Positions 8,539 through 18,065 are shown, numbered from the stretch's first letter. The stretch: DNA of 50,760 bases from Micromonospora deserti (GCF_003236335.1 NZ_POUB01000018.1:1-50760), one strand, 5' to 3'. A program made the numbers and translations. The notes: generated from the letters alone by a model not told the origin.

Positions 8539-9015
8539 ATGGACAGTCCTGGCGCCTCGATGGCGGCTCGGGTCCGGGCGCTGGTTGCGGCGCATCGCGG
8601 CGATCGTGGTGCACTGCTGCCGATCCTGCACCGGATCCAGGCCGAGTTCGGTTATGTCGATCCGGACCTCGTGCCGCTGCTGGCGGTCGAGCTGAACCTC
8701 TCCCGGGCCGACGTGCACGGAGTGATCACCTTCTACACCGACTTCCGCTCCGGGCCTGCCGGCCGGGCGCTGGTGCGGCTCTGCCGCGCCGAGGCCTGCC
8801 AGTCGGTGGGTGCGGAGCAGCTCGTCGCCCACGCCGAGCAGGTGCTGGGGATCAAGGTCGGGCAGACCACTCCAGACGGTTCGGTGACCCTGGAGCAGGT
8901 CTTCTGTCTGGGCAACTGCGCGCTGGGGCCGGCTGGTCAGATCAACGAGCGGGTACAGGGACGGCTCACCCCGGCCCGGCTGGAGGCCCTCATGGTGGAA
9001 GCGGTGCACTCATGA
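8539..9015 (+). CDS. fdsG: NAD-dependent formate dehydrogenase, gamma subunit (FdsG, NuoE-like)
   Basis: A 158-residue thioredoxin-fold subunit carrying one [2Fe-2S] cluster. It belongs to the cytosolic NAD+-linked molybdenum formate dehydrogenase that oxidises formate to CO2. The cluster ligands are C82, C87, C123 and C127 (CRAEAC and CLGNC). 'FGYVDP' and 'GVITFYTDFR' are typical of the NuoE/HoxE family. The ATG at 8539 has GGAGG ten bases upstream; a GTG at 8533 is also possible. The stop overlaps the fdsB start as ATGA, indicating translational coupling. It is the first gene of a four-gene operon behind the operator at 8471. Confidence 0.92.
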   Translation: MDSPGASMAARVRALVAAHRGDRGALLPILHRIQAEFGYVDPDLVPLLAVELNLSRADVHGVITFYTDFRSGPAGRALVRLCRAEACQSVGAEQLVAHAEQVLGIKVGQTTPDGSVTLEQVFCLGNCALGPAGQINERVQGRLTPARLEALMVEAVHS

Positions 9016-10553
9016 CGGCGCCGGTCACGGTGTACGTGCCGCGGGACTCCGCGGCGCTCTCGGTCGGCGCGGACCAGGTGGCAAAGGAGCTCGAGCGGGC
9101 GGCGGCGCGGGTTGGCCGGCCGATCCGGCTGATTCGCAACGGGTCGCGCGGCATGCTGTGGCTGGAACCGCTGGTCGAGGTGGTCACCGAGCGCGGGCGG
9201 GTCGGTTATGGTCCGGTCGAGTCATCGCGCGTCGGCGACCTCGTCGCGGCGGGGCTGTTCGACGGTGCCGACCATGATCTGTGCCAGGGCGTGGTGGACC
9301 AACTGCCGTGGCTGCGCGAACAGACCCGGCTCTGCTTCGCCCGGGTCGGCGTCACGGACCCGCTGTCGCCCGAGGACTATCTCGCGCACGGCGGGCTGCT
9401 CGGCCTGCGCCGCGCCCTGGAGCTGCCGGCCGCCGACGTGGTCGCCGAGGTGACCGAGTCGGGCCTGCGAGGCCGAGGCGGTGCCGGCTTCCCCGCCGGG
9501 ATCAAGTGGAAGACTGTCGCGGACACCCCCGGCCCACTCAAGTTCGTCTGCTGCAACGCCGACGAGGGGGACAGCGGGACCTTCGCGGACCGGATGCTGA
9601 TGGAGGGCGACCCCTTCACCCTCATCGAAGGCATGACCATCGCCGCCCGCGCTGTCGGGGCGCAGGAGGGATACATCTACATCCGCTCCGAATACCCCGA
9701 CGCGGTGCGCACCATGCGGCGGGCGATCGACGTCGCCCGGGCCGAGGGCTGGCTCGGCGCGGACATCCTCGGCTCGGGGCTGCGGTTCGACCTGTTCGTC
9801 CGGGTCGGCGCCGGCGCGTACATCTGCGGCGAGGAAACCGCGATGCTGGAGAGCCTGGAGGGCAAGCGCGGCATGGTCCGCGCCAAGCCGCCGATCCCGG
9901 CCATCACCGGCCTGTTCGGCAAACCGACCGTGGTGAACAACGTGCTGACGCTCGCCTCGGTGCCGGCGATCCTCGCCGACGGCGCCGCGGCCTACCGGGA
10001 CCTGGGCGTCGAGCGCTCGCGCGGCACCCAGGTGTTCCAGCTCGCCGGCAACATCGCCCGCGGCGGCATCTTCGAGACCGCGTTCGGCATGAATCTGCGC
10101 GAGCTGATCCATCGCTACGGCGGCGGCACGCTGTCCGGTCGGCCGGTCCGCGCCGTCCAGGTCGGCGGCCCGCTCGGGGCGTACCTGCCGGAGTCCGGCC
10201 TGGACCTGCCGCTGGAGTACGAGGCGTTCGTCGCGGCCGGCGCGATGCTCGGCCACGGCGGCATCGTCGTCTTCGACGACACCGTCGACATGGCGGCGAT
10301 GGCGCGGTTCGCGATGGAGTTCTGTGCCGAGGAGTCCTGCGGGAAGTGCACCCCGTGTCGCGTCGGTGCGGTACGCGGGGTCGAGGTGATCGACCGCATC
10401 GTCGCCGGCCAGGACCCCGACGGCAACCTGGCGCTGCTGAACGATCTCTGTGAGCTGATGACCGAGGGATCGCTGTGCGCGATGGGTGGGCTCACGCCGA
10501 TGCCCGTACGGAGTGCCCTGCTGCATTTCCCCGACGATTTCACCGCCCGTTAG
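9012..10553 (+). CDS. fdsB: NAD-dependent formate dehydrogenase, beta (diaphorase) subunit (FdsB, NuoF-like)
   Basis: A 513-residue flavoprotein that passes electrons from formate oxidation to NAD+. The N-terminal 120 residues are a thioredoxin-like extension typical of FdsB/HoxF. The FMN/NADH-binding core starts with GLRGRGGAGFPAGIKW and continues through CCNADEGDSGTFADR and GAGAYICGEETAM. Near the C-terminus, ESCGKCTPC plus a later Cys (NDLCELM) bind a [4Fe-4S] cluster. Length is normal for the family. The ATG at 9012 overlaps the fdsG stop. The frame is open upstream through fdsG, but that is a shadow. Confidence 0.94.
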   Translation: MTAPVTVYVPRDSAALSVGADQVAKELERAAARVGRPIRLIRNGSRGMLWLEPLVEVVTERGRVGYGPVESSRVGDLVAAGLFDGADHDLCQGVVDQLPWLREQTRLCFARVGVTDPLSPEDYLAHGGLLGLRRALELPAADVVAEVTESGLRGRGGAGFPAGIKWKTVADTPGPLKFVCCNADEGDSGTFADRMLMEGDPFTLIEGMTIAARAVGAQEGYIYIRSEYPDAVRTMRRAIDVARAEGWLGADILGSGLRFDLFVRVGAGAYICGEETAMLESLEGKRGMVRAKPPIPAITGLFGKPTVVNNVLTLASVPAILADGAAAYRDLGVERSRGTQVFQLAGNIARGGIFETAFGMNLRELIHRYGGGTLSGRPVRAVQVGGPLGAYLPESGLDLPLEYEAFVAAGAMLGHGGIVVFDDTVDMAAMARFAMEFCAEESCGKCTPCRVGAVRGVEVIDRIVAGQDPDGNLALLNDLCELMTEGSLCAMGGLTPMPVRSALLHFPDDFTAR

Positions 10554-10566
10554 AGGAGGCCTGACC

Positions 10567-13380
10567 ATGAGCCTGCTGAAGGAACCCGACCTCGGCACAC
10601 CGGCGAAGGCCGGTCCGGCGACGGTGACGGTCGAGGTGGACGGCCTGCCGGTGACCGTGCCCGAGGGCACGTCGGTGATGCGGGCCGCGGCGTTGAGCGG
10701 GATCGAGATCCCGAAGCTCTGCGCCACCGACAGCCTGGAGGCGTTTGGCTCGTGCCGGCTCTGCCTGGTGGAGATCGACGGCCGGCGGGGCACGCCGGCC
10801 TCGTGCACCACGCCGGTGAGCGACGGGATGAAGGTCCGCACCCAGTCGCCCAAGCTGGAAAAGCTCCGCCAGGGCGTAATGGAGCTTTACATCTCCGATC
10901 ACCCGCTGGACTGCCTCACCTGCTCGGCCAACGGCGACTGCGAGTTGCAGGACATGTCCGGTGTGGTCGGCCTACGCCAGGTCCGGTACGGCTACGAGGG
11001 CGCCAACCACCTCGCCGAGAAGACGGACACCAGCAACCCGTACTTCAACTTCGAGGCGTCCAAGTGCATCGCCTGCTCGCGCTGCGTCCGCGCCTGCGGT
11101 GAGATCCAGGGCACCTTCGCGCTGACGATCGAGGCGCGCGGCTTCGCCTCCAAGGTCTCCGCCGGCGGCAAGGCGTTCATGGACTCCGAGTGTGTGTCCT
11201 GCGGCGCCTGCGTCCAGGCCTGCCCGACCGCCACGTTGCAGGAGAAGTCAGTGGTCCAGCTCGGCATGCCAACCCGCAGTGTGGTCACCACCTGCGCGTA
11301 CTGCGGAGTGGGCTGCTCCTTTAAGGCAGAGCTGCGCGGCACCGAGCTGGTCCGGATGGTGCCCCACAAGGACGGTGGCGCCAACGAGGGACACTCCTGC
11401 GTCAAGGGCCGGTTCGCGTTCGGCTACGCCACCCACCCTGACCGGGTACTGACGCCGATGATCCGGGAGCGGATCACCGACGAGTGGCGCCCGGTCGACT
11501 GGGACACCGCGATCTCGTACACGGCCGCGAAGCTGCGCGACATCCAGTCCCGGCACGGGACCGGCGCGATCGGCGGCATCACCTCCTCACGCACCACAAA
11601 CGAGGAGGTCTACGTGGTGCAGAAGATGATCCGGGCAGCCTTCGGCAACAACAACGTCGACACCTGCGCCCGGGTGTGCCACTCGCCGACCGGCTACGGC
11701 CTGAAGCAGACCTTCGGCACCTCCGCCGGCACCCAGGACTTCCGCTCGGTCGCCAAGGCCGACGTCATCATGGTAATCGGCGCGAACCCGACCGACGGGC
11801 ATCCGGTCTTCGCCTCGCGGATGAAGCGCCGGATCCGCGAGGGCGCCAAGCTGATCGTGGTCGACCCGCGCCGGATCGACCTGGTCCGCTCGCCGCACAT
11901 CGAGGCGACCCACCACCTCCAGCTCGCGCCCGGCACCAACGTCGCCGTAATCAACGCCATGGCGCACGTCGTGCTCACCGAGGGCCTCGTGGACCGCGGC
12001 TTCGTGGCCGATCGCTGCGAGGACTTCGACACCTGGGCCGAGTTCATCGCGCGCCCAGAGAACGGCCCGGAGGCGGTGGAGGAACTCACCGGGGTGCCGG
12101 CCGAGGAGCTGCGCGCCGCGGCCCGGCTCTACGCGACCGCCGGGAACGGCGCGATCTACTACGGCCTCGGCGTCACCGAGCACAGCCAGGGCTCGACCAT
12201 GGTGATGGGGATGGCGAACCTCGCCATGTCCACCGGCAACATCGGGCGGGAGGGCGTCGGGGTCAACCCGTTGCGCGGCCAGAACAACGTCCAGGGCTCC
12301 TGCGACATGGGTTCGTTCCCGCACGAGCTGACCGGCTACCGACACGTCTCCGACGACGTCGTACGCGGGGTGTTCGAGGAAATGTGGGGTGCCAGCCTGT
12401 TGCCCGAGCCCGGACTGCGGATCCCGAACATGTTCGACGCCGCCATCGAGGGCAGCTTCCGGGCGATCTACGTGCAGGGCGAGGACATCGCGCAATCCGA
12501 CCCCAATACCAAGCACGTCACCGCCGCGCTGACGGCGATGGAACTGGTGGTGGTCCAGGACCTCTTCCTCAACGAGACGGCGAAGTTCGCCCACGTGTTC
12601 CTACCCGGGACCTCCTTCCTTGAGAAGGACGGCACCTTCACCAACGCCGAGCGCCGGATCAACCGGGTCCGGCCGGTGATGCCCCCCAGTACCGGTAAGC
12701 ACGAGTGGGAAATCGTCGCCGAGATCGCGCAGGCGATGGGTTATCCCATGCACTACGACCACCCGAGCGAGATCATGGACGAGATCGCCGCCCTCACGCC
12801 GACCTTCGCCGGCGTCTCGTTCGAGAAGCTCGACAAGATCGGTAGCGTGCAGTGGCCCTGCAACGAGAACGCCCCGGAGGGCACACCGATCATGCACATG
12901 GACGGGTTCGTCCGGGGTAAGGGCCGGTTCGTGCCGACCCCGTACGTGCCGACCCGGGAACGCAGCACCCGGAAGTTCCCGCTCATCCTCACCACCGGGC
13001 GGATCCTGAGCCAGTACAACGTGGGGGCACAAACGCGGCGTACCGGCAACGTGGCGTGGCACCCGGAGGACGTACTGGAGATCCACCCGCACGACGCGGA
13101 GGTGCGCGGCATCCGCGACGGTGACGAGGTTGTCCTGGCCAGCCGGGTCGGTGCCACCTCGCTGCGTGCGGTCCTCTCCGACCGGATGCCGGTCGGCGTG
13201 GTGTACACGACCTTCCACCATCCGGTGACCGGTGCGAACGTGGTCACCACAGAGAACTCCGACTGGGCGACGAACTGCCCGGAGTACAAGGTGACCGCCG
13301 TCCAGGTCGGCCTGCGGCATGCCGCGGCGCCGGCCGACGCGGCCCGCGACGAGACCGTGCTACCGGAGATGGCGGAGTGA
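10567..13380 (+). CDS. fdsA: NAD-dependent formate dehydrogenase, catalytic alpha subunit (FdsA)
   Basis: A 937-residue molybdenum (bis-MGD) enzyme. The N-terminus holds a NuoG-like electron-wire region: [2Fe-2S] (CATDS, CRLC, C80), a cluster around HPLDCLTCSANGDC, and two ferredoxin [4Fe-4S] sites, CIACSRC and CVSCGAC. The catalytic core begins with CAYCGVGC at about 243-250. The molybdenum ligand is the Cys-His pair C371-H372 in ARVCHSPT, so this is a cysteine enzyme, not a selenocysteine one. The C-terminal domain holds MGD-binding motifs. The ATG at 10567 has GAGGAGG upstream, 13 bases after fdsB. MoeA and FdhD, needed to mature it, are encoded further along in the island. Confidence 0.96.
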   Translation: MSLLKEPDLGTPAKAGPATVTVEVDGLPVTVPEGTSVMRAAALSGIEIPKLCATDSLEAFGSCRLCLVEIDGRRGTPASCTTPVSDGMKVRTQSPKLEKLRQGVMELYISDHPLDCLTCSANGDCELQDMSGVVGLRQVRYGYEGANHLAEKTDTSNPYFNFEASKCIACSRCVRACGEIQGTFALTIEARGFASKVSAGGKAFMDSECVSCGACVQACPTATLQEKSVVQLGMPTRSVVTTCAYCGVGCSFKAELRGTELVRMVPHKDGGANEGHSCVKGRFAFGYATHPDRVLTPMIRERITDEWRPVDWDTAISYTAAKLRDIQSRHGTGAIGGITSSRTTNEEVYVVQKMIRAAFGNNNVDTCARVCHSPTGYGLKQTFGTSAGTQDFRSVAKADVIMVIGANPTDGHPVFASRMKRRIREGAKLIVVDPRRIDLVRSPHIEATHHLQLAPGTNVAVINAMAHVVLTEGLVDRGFVADRCEDFDTWAEFIARPENGPEAVEELTGVPAEELRAAARLYATAGNGAIYYGLGVTEHSQGSTMVMGMANLAMSTGNIGREGVGVNPLRGQNNVQGSCDMGSFPHELTGYRHVSDDVVRGVFEEMWGASLLPEPGLRIPNMFDAAIEGSFRAIYVQGEDIAQSDPNTKHVTAALTAMELVVVQDLFLNETAKFAHVFLPGTSFLEKDGTFTNAERRINRVRPVMPPSTGKHEWEIVAEIAQAMGYPMHYDHPSEIMDEIAALTPTFAGVSFEKLDKIGSVQWPCNENAPEGTPIMHMDGFVRGKGRFVPTPYVPTRERSTRKFPLILTTGRILSQYNVGAQTRRTGNVAWHPEDVLEIHPHDAEVRGIRDGDEVVLASRVGATSLRAVLSDRMPVGVVYTTFHHPVTGANVVTTENSDWATNCPEYKVTAVQVGLRHAAAPADAARDETVLPEMAE

Positions 13381-13381
13381 C

Positions 13382-13585
13382 ATGTCCCCACAGGTACGGC
13401 TCGCCAACGAGATCGCCGTGCAGTTCCGCCACCAGCCGCCCGACGCCGCCGCCGCGGCGATCGCCGCGCACATCCGGACGTTCTGGGAGCCCCGGATGCG
13501 CGCTGAGCTGATGCGGTGGGTCGAGATCGAGCCGGAATCCCTGGACCCGCTCGCGCGGGAAGCGGCCCGGCTGTTGCGGGGGTGA
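13382..13585 (+). CDS. fdsD: Formate dehydrogenase delta subunit (FdsD)
   Basis: A 67-residue protein starting at an ATG one base after the fdsA stop. The sequence MSPQVRLANEIAVQFRHQ followed by HIRTFWEPRMRAEL is the signature of FdsD, the small subunit that accompanies FdsA in soluble NAD-linked formate dehydrogenases and helps its maturation or stability. It is the last gene of fdsGBAD. A 180-base gap with its own promoter separates it from the next gene. Confidence 0.9.
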   Translation: MSPQVRLANEIAVQFRHQPPDAAAAAIAAHIRTFWEPRMRAELMRWVEIEPESLDPLAREAARLLRG

Positions 13586-13691
13586 CCCTCCCGATCAGTG
13601 AGCGGCGGCGGCGGTCCGGCGGCATCTGCCACGCTGCAGTCGAGACCGTCCTGCCGGGCGCGGCCTGACTCCTGACCGGGGCATCCATGCC

Positions 13692-13724
13692 TTGACTGAC
13701 CTCCATACTGCATACAGAATACGG
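13692..13724 (+). promoter_or_regulatory. Promoter with overlapping regulon operator before hyi
   Basis: TTGACT (13692-13697), a 17-base spacer and CAGAAT (13715-13720) form a plausible housekeeping promoter. CTGCATACAG (13708-13717) matches the left half of the island's palindrome and covers the spacer and -10. The right half is weak. A repressor bound here would block the polymerase directly. Confidence 0.5.
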
Positions 13725-13765
13725 CAAGGGGCGGATCGCGTCCCGCAAACCGACCGGGAGGGCCA

Positions 13766-14596
13766 GTGCCCACACACCGCCTCCGCTTCGACGTCAACTG
13801 CTCGATCCTCTTCACCGAGCTGCCCCTGTTGGAACGGCCGGCCGCGGCGAAGGCGGCCGGGTTCGACGCGGTCGAATTCTGGTGGCCCTTCGCCGAGGCG
13901 GCGCCATCGGCGTCGGAGGTGGACGCGTTCGTCGCCGCGATCCGCGACGCCGGCGTCCATTTGGTGGGCCTCAACTTCTTCGCCGGGGACATGCCCGGCG
14001 GCGACCGTGGCCTGGTCTCGTGGCCGGGCCGGTCCGCCGAGTTCCGCGAAAGTGCCGCCGTGCTCACGTGGATCGGCGCCGCCACCGGTTGCCGCTCCTT
14101 CAACGCCCTGTACGGCAACCGGCTCCCGGACGCCGACCCGCGGGAGCAGGATGAGTTGGCCATCGAGAACCTGGCCGTGGTCGCTGCCGCGGTTGCTCCG
14201 ATCGACGGCACCGTCCTCGTCGAGGCGGTGAGTGGGCCGCAGCCGTACCCGCTGCGCACCGCCGCCGACGCCGTCGCCGTGCTCGACGTCCTGCGGGACG
14301 AGCGCGGGGTGGCGAATGTCGCCTTCCTGGCCGACCTCTACCACCTCACGGTCAACGGTGAGGACCTGTCGAAGGTGGTCGCCGAGTACGCCGACCGGAT
14401 CGGGCACGTCCAGATCGCCGACGCCCCTGGTCGGCACGAGCCGGGCACCGGCGAGATCGACCTCGACGGCCACCTCGCCAAGCTCGAACAGGCCGGCTAC
14501 CGCGGCTGGGTCGGGCTGGAGTACCTGCCGAGTGGGCTGAGCGAGTCCAGTTTCGAGTGGTTGCCCCGAGACCGCCGGGCGGCCCGAGCCGACTGA
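13766..14596 (+). CDS. hyi: Hydroxypyruvate isomerase
   Basis: A 276-residue TIM-barrel (xylose isomerase-like) enzyme interconverting hydroxypyruvate and tartronate semialdehyde. Family features include RFDVNCSILFTELPLLERPA at the N-terminus, GFDAVEFWWPF, GLNFFAGDMPGGDRG, LVEAVSGPQPYPL, FLADLYHL and the C-terminal GWVGLEYLPSG. The metal-binding acids (E in VEAVS, D in ADLYH, E in GLEY) are present. The GTG start at 13766 has GGGAGG upstream. With Gcl, tartronate semialdehyde reductase and glycerate kinase it completes the glycerate route for glyoxylate. The next gene follows after about 20 bases. Confidence 0.92.
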   Translation: MPTHRLRFDVNCSILFTELPLLERPAAAKAAGFDAVEFWWPFAEAAPSASEVDAFVAAIRDAGVHLVGLNFFAGDMPGGDRGLVSWPGRSAEFRESAAVLTWIGAATGCRSFNALYGNRLPDADPREQDELAIENLAVVAAAVAPIDGTVLVEAVSGPQPYPLRTAADAVAVLDVLRDERGVANVAFLADLYHLTVNGEDLSKVVAEYADRIGHVQIADAPGRHEPGTGEIDLDGHLAKLEQAGYRGWVGLEYLPSGLSESSFEWLPRDRRAARAD

Positions 14597-14617
14597 CCCA
14601 TGAAGGAGATCGTCGAC

Positions 14618-15502
14618 ATGTCCACCATCGGTTTCATCGGCCTCGGCATCATGGGACGCCCGATGGCCACCAACCTGATCATGGCTGGGTACGACGTCAT
14701 CGGCTACGACCACAGCCCCGCCCGTTACGAGGCGTTGCGGCAGGTCGGCGGCCAGATCGCCGACGGGGTCGTCGAGTTGGTCCAGAAGTCGGAGATCGTC
14801 ATCAGCATGGTGCGCGACTCGGCCGACGTCGAGGCGGTCGCCCTGGGTGAGCAGGGCGTGCTGGCCAATGCCCGACCTGGCCAGCTCTACATCGACATGA
14901 GCAGCATCTCGCCGCAGACCGCCCGGCAGGTCGCCGAGGCGGGAAAGACCTTCGGGGTACGGGTGCTGGACGCGCCGGTCAGCGGCGGCGAGGCCGCCGC
15001 GGTGGAGGGCGATCTCTCCATCATGGTCGGTGGCGAGGCCGACGACTTCGCGGCGGCCCGGCCGGTGTTCGACGTGGTCGGCCGTACGATCGTGCACGTG
15101 GGACCGCACGGTGCCGGCCAGACGGTCAAGGCGGCGAACCAGCTCATCGTTGCGGGCACGATCGAGCTCGTCGCCGAGGCGATCGTGTTCCTCGAGGCGT
15201 ACGGGGTGGACACCGAGGCGGCGGTCAAGGTGCTCGCCGGTGGCCTCGCCGGCAACCGGGTCCTCGACCGTAAGGCGGCCGGGATGCTGGCCCGCCAGTT
15301 CCAGCCGGGCTTCCGGATCGACCTGCACCACAAGGACATGGGGATCCTGACCTCGGCAGCGCGGGAGGCGGGCGTGGTCATCCCGCTCGGCTCCGCGGTC
15401 GCGCAGCTGATCGCCGCGCTCAAGGCGCAGGGTGACGGCGGTCTCGACCACAGTGCGCTGCTGAAACTCGTGGAACAGCTCTCCGGCCGCTCCGCCCGCT
15501 GA
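14618..15502 (+). CDS. garR: 2-hydroxy-3-oxopropionate (tartronate semialdehyde) reductase
   Basis: A 294-residue NAD(P)H-dependent enzyme of the beta-hydroxyacid dehydrogenase family that reduces tartronate semialdehyde to D-glycerate. The N-terminal Rossmann motif is GFIGLGIMGRPMATNL. DAPVSGGEAAAVEGDLSIM is the substrate-loop signature. The catalytic Lys lies in GAGQTVKAANQL. The ATG at 14618 is preferred because AAGGAG lies eight bases before it; the ATG at 14600 would place that purine run inside the gene. It sits between hyi and glycerate kinase in one operon. Confidence 0.93.
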   Translation: MSTIGFIGLGIMGRPMATNLIMAGYDVIGYDHSPARYEALRQVGGQIADGVVELVQKSEIVISMVRDSADVEAVALGEQGVLANARPGQLYIDMSSISPQTARQVAEAGKTFGVRVLDAPVSGGEAAAVEGDLSIMVGGEADDFAAARPVFDVVGRTIVHVGPHGAGQTVKAANQLIVAGTIELVAEAIVFLEAYGVDTEAAVKVLAGGLAGNRVLDRKAAGMLARQFQPGFRIDLHHKDMGILTSAAREAGVVIPLGSAVAQLIAALKAQGDGGLDHSALLKLVEQLSGRSAR

Positions 15503-15523
15503 ATCCCGAGGGCCGATCCGCCG

Positions 15524-16681
15524 ATGGACCACGTCCTGCTGGCACCCGACAAGTTCAAGGGCTCACTGACCGCTGCCCAGGTCGTCCGCCACCTGGCCGC
15601 CGGGTTGCGCCGGGCCCGCCCGCGTGTCGAGATACGCGGCTTCCCGATCGCGGACGGCGGGGACGGCACCCTCGACGCGGCGGTCTCCGCGGGATTCCGC
15701 CGGGTCCCGGTGGTGGCGACCGGTCCGACCGGGGCCCCGGTGCTGACCGCCTACGCCGAGCGGGACGGTGTGGCGGTGGTCGAGCTGGCCGACGCGTGCG
15801 GGCAGCGCCGGCTCCCGGGCGGGGTGGCCAGACCGCTCGATGCCAGCAGCTGGGGCGTCGGCGAGGTGATCCGGGCGGCGCTCGACCACGGTTGCCGGGA
15901 GATCGTCCTCGGCCTGGGCGGCAGCGCCAGCACCGACGGGGGCGCCGGGCTGCTCGGCGCGCTGGGCGTACGTCTGCTCGATGAGCGGGGAGCCGTGCTG
16001 CCACCGGGCGGCGCGGCGCTGCGTCGGCTGCGCCGGATCGATCTGGCCGACCTGCATCCAGCGGTGGAGCGGGCCCGGTTCGTGGTCGCCGGCGACGTGG
16101 ACAACCCACTGCTCGGGCCGGCCGGCGCCGCCGCCGTCTACGGCCCGCAGAAGGGGGCGAGCGGAGCCCACATCGCGATCCTCGAGGCGGGACTGATTCG
16201 CTGGTCCGAGACCGTCGCGGTCGAGCTGGGGGAGTGGGGCGTCGTGGAAGAGCCCGGCGCCGGTGCCGCCGGTGGCGTCGGTTTCGCCGCGCTCGCCTTC
16301 CTCGGGGCGGAGTTCCGGCCCGGCATCGAACTCCTGCTCGATCTGCTCGCCTTCGCGGACCAGCTGGAGGGAGCCGGCCTGGTGGTGACGGGGGAGGGCT
16401 CACTGGACGCGCAGAGCCTGCACGGCAAGGCGCCGATCGGGGTGGCGACGGCGGCCGGGAGGGCCGGCGTTCCGGCGGTGGCGGTGGCGGGCCAGGTCGG
16501 CATCGGGCCGGACGAGCTGCGGGACGCCGGCATCCACGCCGCATATCCACTCACCGACCTCGAGCCGAGCGTGGAGACCTGCCGCCTCCGGGCGCCGCGT
16601 CTGGTGGAGGAGATCGCCGAACTGCTCGCCGCCGACTGGCTGGACCCGGCCGGACGACCCCACGCGTACCAGCACGGCTGA
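15524..16681 (+). CDS. garK: Glycerate kinase (GarK/GlxK family)
   Basis: A 385-residue kinase phosphorylating D-glycerate, so carbon from glyoxylate enters lower glycolysis. The N-terminus LLAPDKFKGSLTAAQVV and FPIADGGDGTLDA are diagnostic for the GlxK/GarK family. GLGGSASTDGGAGLLGALG, the 'GPQKGAS' stretch and TGEGSLDAQSLHGKAP complete the active site. The ATG at 15524 lies 21 bases after garR. Members usually make 2-phosphoglycerate, and that assignment is by family. It is the last gene of the hyi-garR-garK operon and converges on moeA. Confidence 0.93.
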   Translation: MDHVLLAPDKFKGSLTAAQVVRHLAAGLRRARPRVEIRGFPIADGGDGTLDAAVSAGFRRVPVVATGPTGAPVLTAYAERDGVAVVELADACGQRRLPGGVARPLDASSWGVGEVIRAALDHGCREIVLGLGGSASTDGGAGLLGALGVRLLDERGAVLPPGGAALRRLRRIDLADLHPAVERARFVVAGDVDNPLLGPAGAAAVYGPQKGASGAHIAILEAGLIRWSETVAVELGEWGVVEEPGAGAAGGVGFAALAFLGAEFRPGIELLLDLLAFADQLEGAGLVVTGEGSLDAQSLHGKAPIGVATAAGRAGVPAVAVAGQVGIGPDELRDAGIHAAYPLTDLEPSVETCRLRAPRLVEEIAELLAADWLDPAGRPHAYQHG

Positions 16682-16755
16682 ACGGAAGGCGCACCCGGCC
16701 CGCACGGCCGCCCACCGGTCCTGCCGTCCACCGCCGGGGCCCTGCCGGCGTCATC

Positions 16756-16773
16756 CCGCGGGCGCTCGCGGGC
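16756..16773. terminator. Possible hairpin between convergent garK and moeA
   Basis: CCCGCG (16756-16761) and CGCGGG (16768-16773) pair across a 6-base loop, in the middle of the 121-base gap between two convergent genes. It is short and in very GC-rich sequence, so it is only suggestive. Confidence 0.3.
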
Positions 16774-16802
16774 GTGGCCGGTCGGTGGGCCGTCTCGCCC
16801 GC

Positions 16803-18065
16803 TCAGACGAGCGGTGGGCCGAGGCTGCTCGGGACCGCCCCGTCCGAGTGTTCCCCCAACCGAGGCCGGATCCCGACGCCGGCGGTCGGAAGCGGGTCCT
16901 CTGGCGCGGCAGGGACGGCGGCGGGCAGCGCGAGCAGTTCGACCTCGCCTCCATTCCAGGCCGACGGTACGACGGCGAGCGCGTCCGCGCTGGCCGCCCC
17001 CCACAGCGAGCCGGGCCGGTCGTGGCCGACGGGGACCACCATGTAGCCGACCCGGGTCACCGGAACCAGCCGGGTGTCCCGGTGGTGCGGGCTCACCGAT
17101 CCGGCCAACGGGGCGAACAGCGTCGGCGGCTCGGCGCGTCCGGCCAGCCGGCCGAGTAGGGGGGCCAGCAGGGTCAGCGTGGCGACCAGCGCCGCGTACG
17201 GGTTGCCGGGCAGGCCGACGACGAAGCGGCCGTCCGGTAGCTCGGCAAGCAGTTGCGGGTGCCCGGGCCGGCAGGCGACACCGCGCACCAGCATCCGGGT
17301 GGCCAGGGTGTCGAGCGCGCCGCGGAGATGGTCGGCGGCTCCCGCCGAGGTGGCCCCGCAGACCACCAGCACGTCGGCGTCGGGGCGCCGCAGCGCGGCT
17401 TCCAGCAGGCCGGTGTCGTCGGTCACCCGCGTGCCCCAGGCCACGTCGGCCCCGGCCGTGCGGACCAGGCCCGGCAGCATCGGCCCGATGGCGTCCCGGA
17501 CCTGACCCGGCGCGGGCAGGCCGGTGGTGCGCAGTTCCGCGCCAGTGATCACCACGCCGACCCGGGGACGCCGATGCACGGTCACCGAGTCGTGCCCGAG
17601 GCTCGCCGCCAGGCCGAGCACCACGGAGTTGACGACGCTGCCCGCGGGCAGCACCTCGCGGCCGGCCGGGCAGTCCTCGCCCCGACGCCGTATGTGACGG
17701 CCGGGTTCGATCACGCCGCTCACGGTACGACCCAGCAGGGTGGCCCGCTCGTACGGCAGCACCGCGTCGGCGCCGGCGGGCACCACGGCTCCGGTGGCGA
17801 TCTCCATGGCGTAGCCGGGCCGCAGCGTCGCCGGAGGGGCCGCCTCGCCGGCCAGCACCCGCCCGGCGAGCCGCCACGGGCCGCTGCCCGCCACGGCGTA
17901 CCCGTCCATCGCGGCGGCGTCGTAGGCGGGAAGGGGAGAGAGCGCGACGAGTGGCGTCGCGAGGGCGGAGCCGACCGCCGCGGCGAGGGGCATCTCGACC
18001 GGACCGAGCGGCGATCCGGCCGTGCGGGCCAGCCGTCGGGCCTCATGCCAGCCGATCGCGGTCAC
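16803..18065 (-). CDS. moeA: Molybdopterin molybdotransferase (MoeA)
   Basis: A 420-residue enzyme that inserts molybdate into adenylated molybdopterin. Seen motifs are LPAYDAAAMDGYAV, then AMEIATGAVVPAGADAVLPYE, RRRGEDCPAG, VGVVITGAEL and GRFVVGLPGNPYAAL. The C-terminal MoeA_C domain follows; the final 30 residues are a poorly conserved tail. The GTG at 18065 overlaps the stop of the small DUF6457 gene as GTGA. Formate dehydrogenase needs the cofactor, which explains a dedicated copy inside the island. Transcription runs away from the OxlT-like gene, from the shared intergenic region around 18311-18525. Confidence 0.9.
   Translation of the reverse strand: MTAIGWHEARRLARTAGSPLGPVEMPLAAAVGSALATPLVALSPLPAYDAAAMDGYAVAGSGPWRLAGRVLAGEAAPPATLRPGYAMEIATGAVVPAGADAVLPYERATLLGRTVSGVIEPGRHIRRRGEDCPAGREVLPAGSVVNSVVLGLAASLGHDSVTVHRRPRVGVVITGAELRTTGLPAPGQVRDAIGPMLPGLVRTAGADVAWGTRVTDDTGLLEAALRRPDADVLVVCGATSAGAADHLRGALDTLATRMLVRGVACRPGHPQLLAELPDGRFVVGLPGNPYAALVATLTLLAPLLGRLAGRAEPPTLFAPLAGSVSPHHRDTRLVPVTRVGYMVVPVGHDRPGSLWGAASADALAVVPSAWNGGEVELLALPAAVPAAPEDPLPTAGVGIRPRLGEHSDGAVPSSLGPPLV

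Noticed and set aside
13595..15532. Minus-strand frame of about 645 codons opposite hyi and garR
   Set aside because: Antisense shadow; both plus-strand genes have intact active-site motifs.
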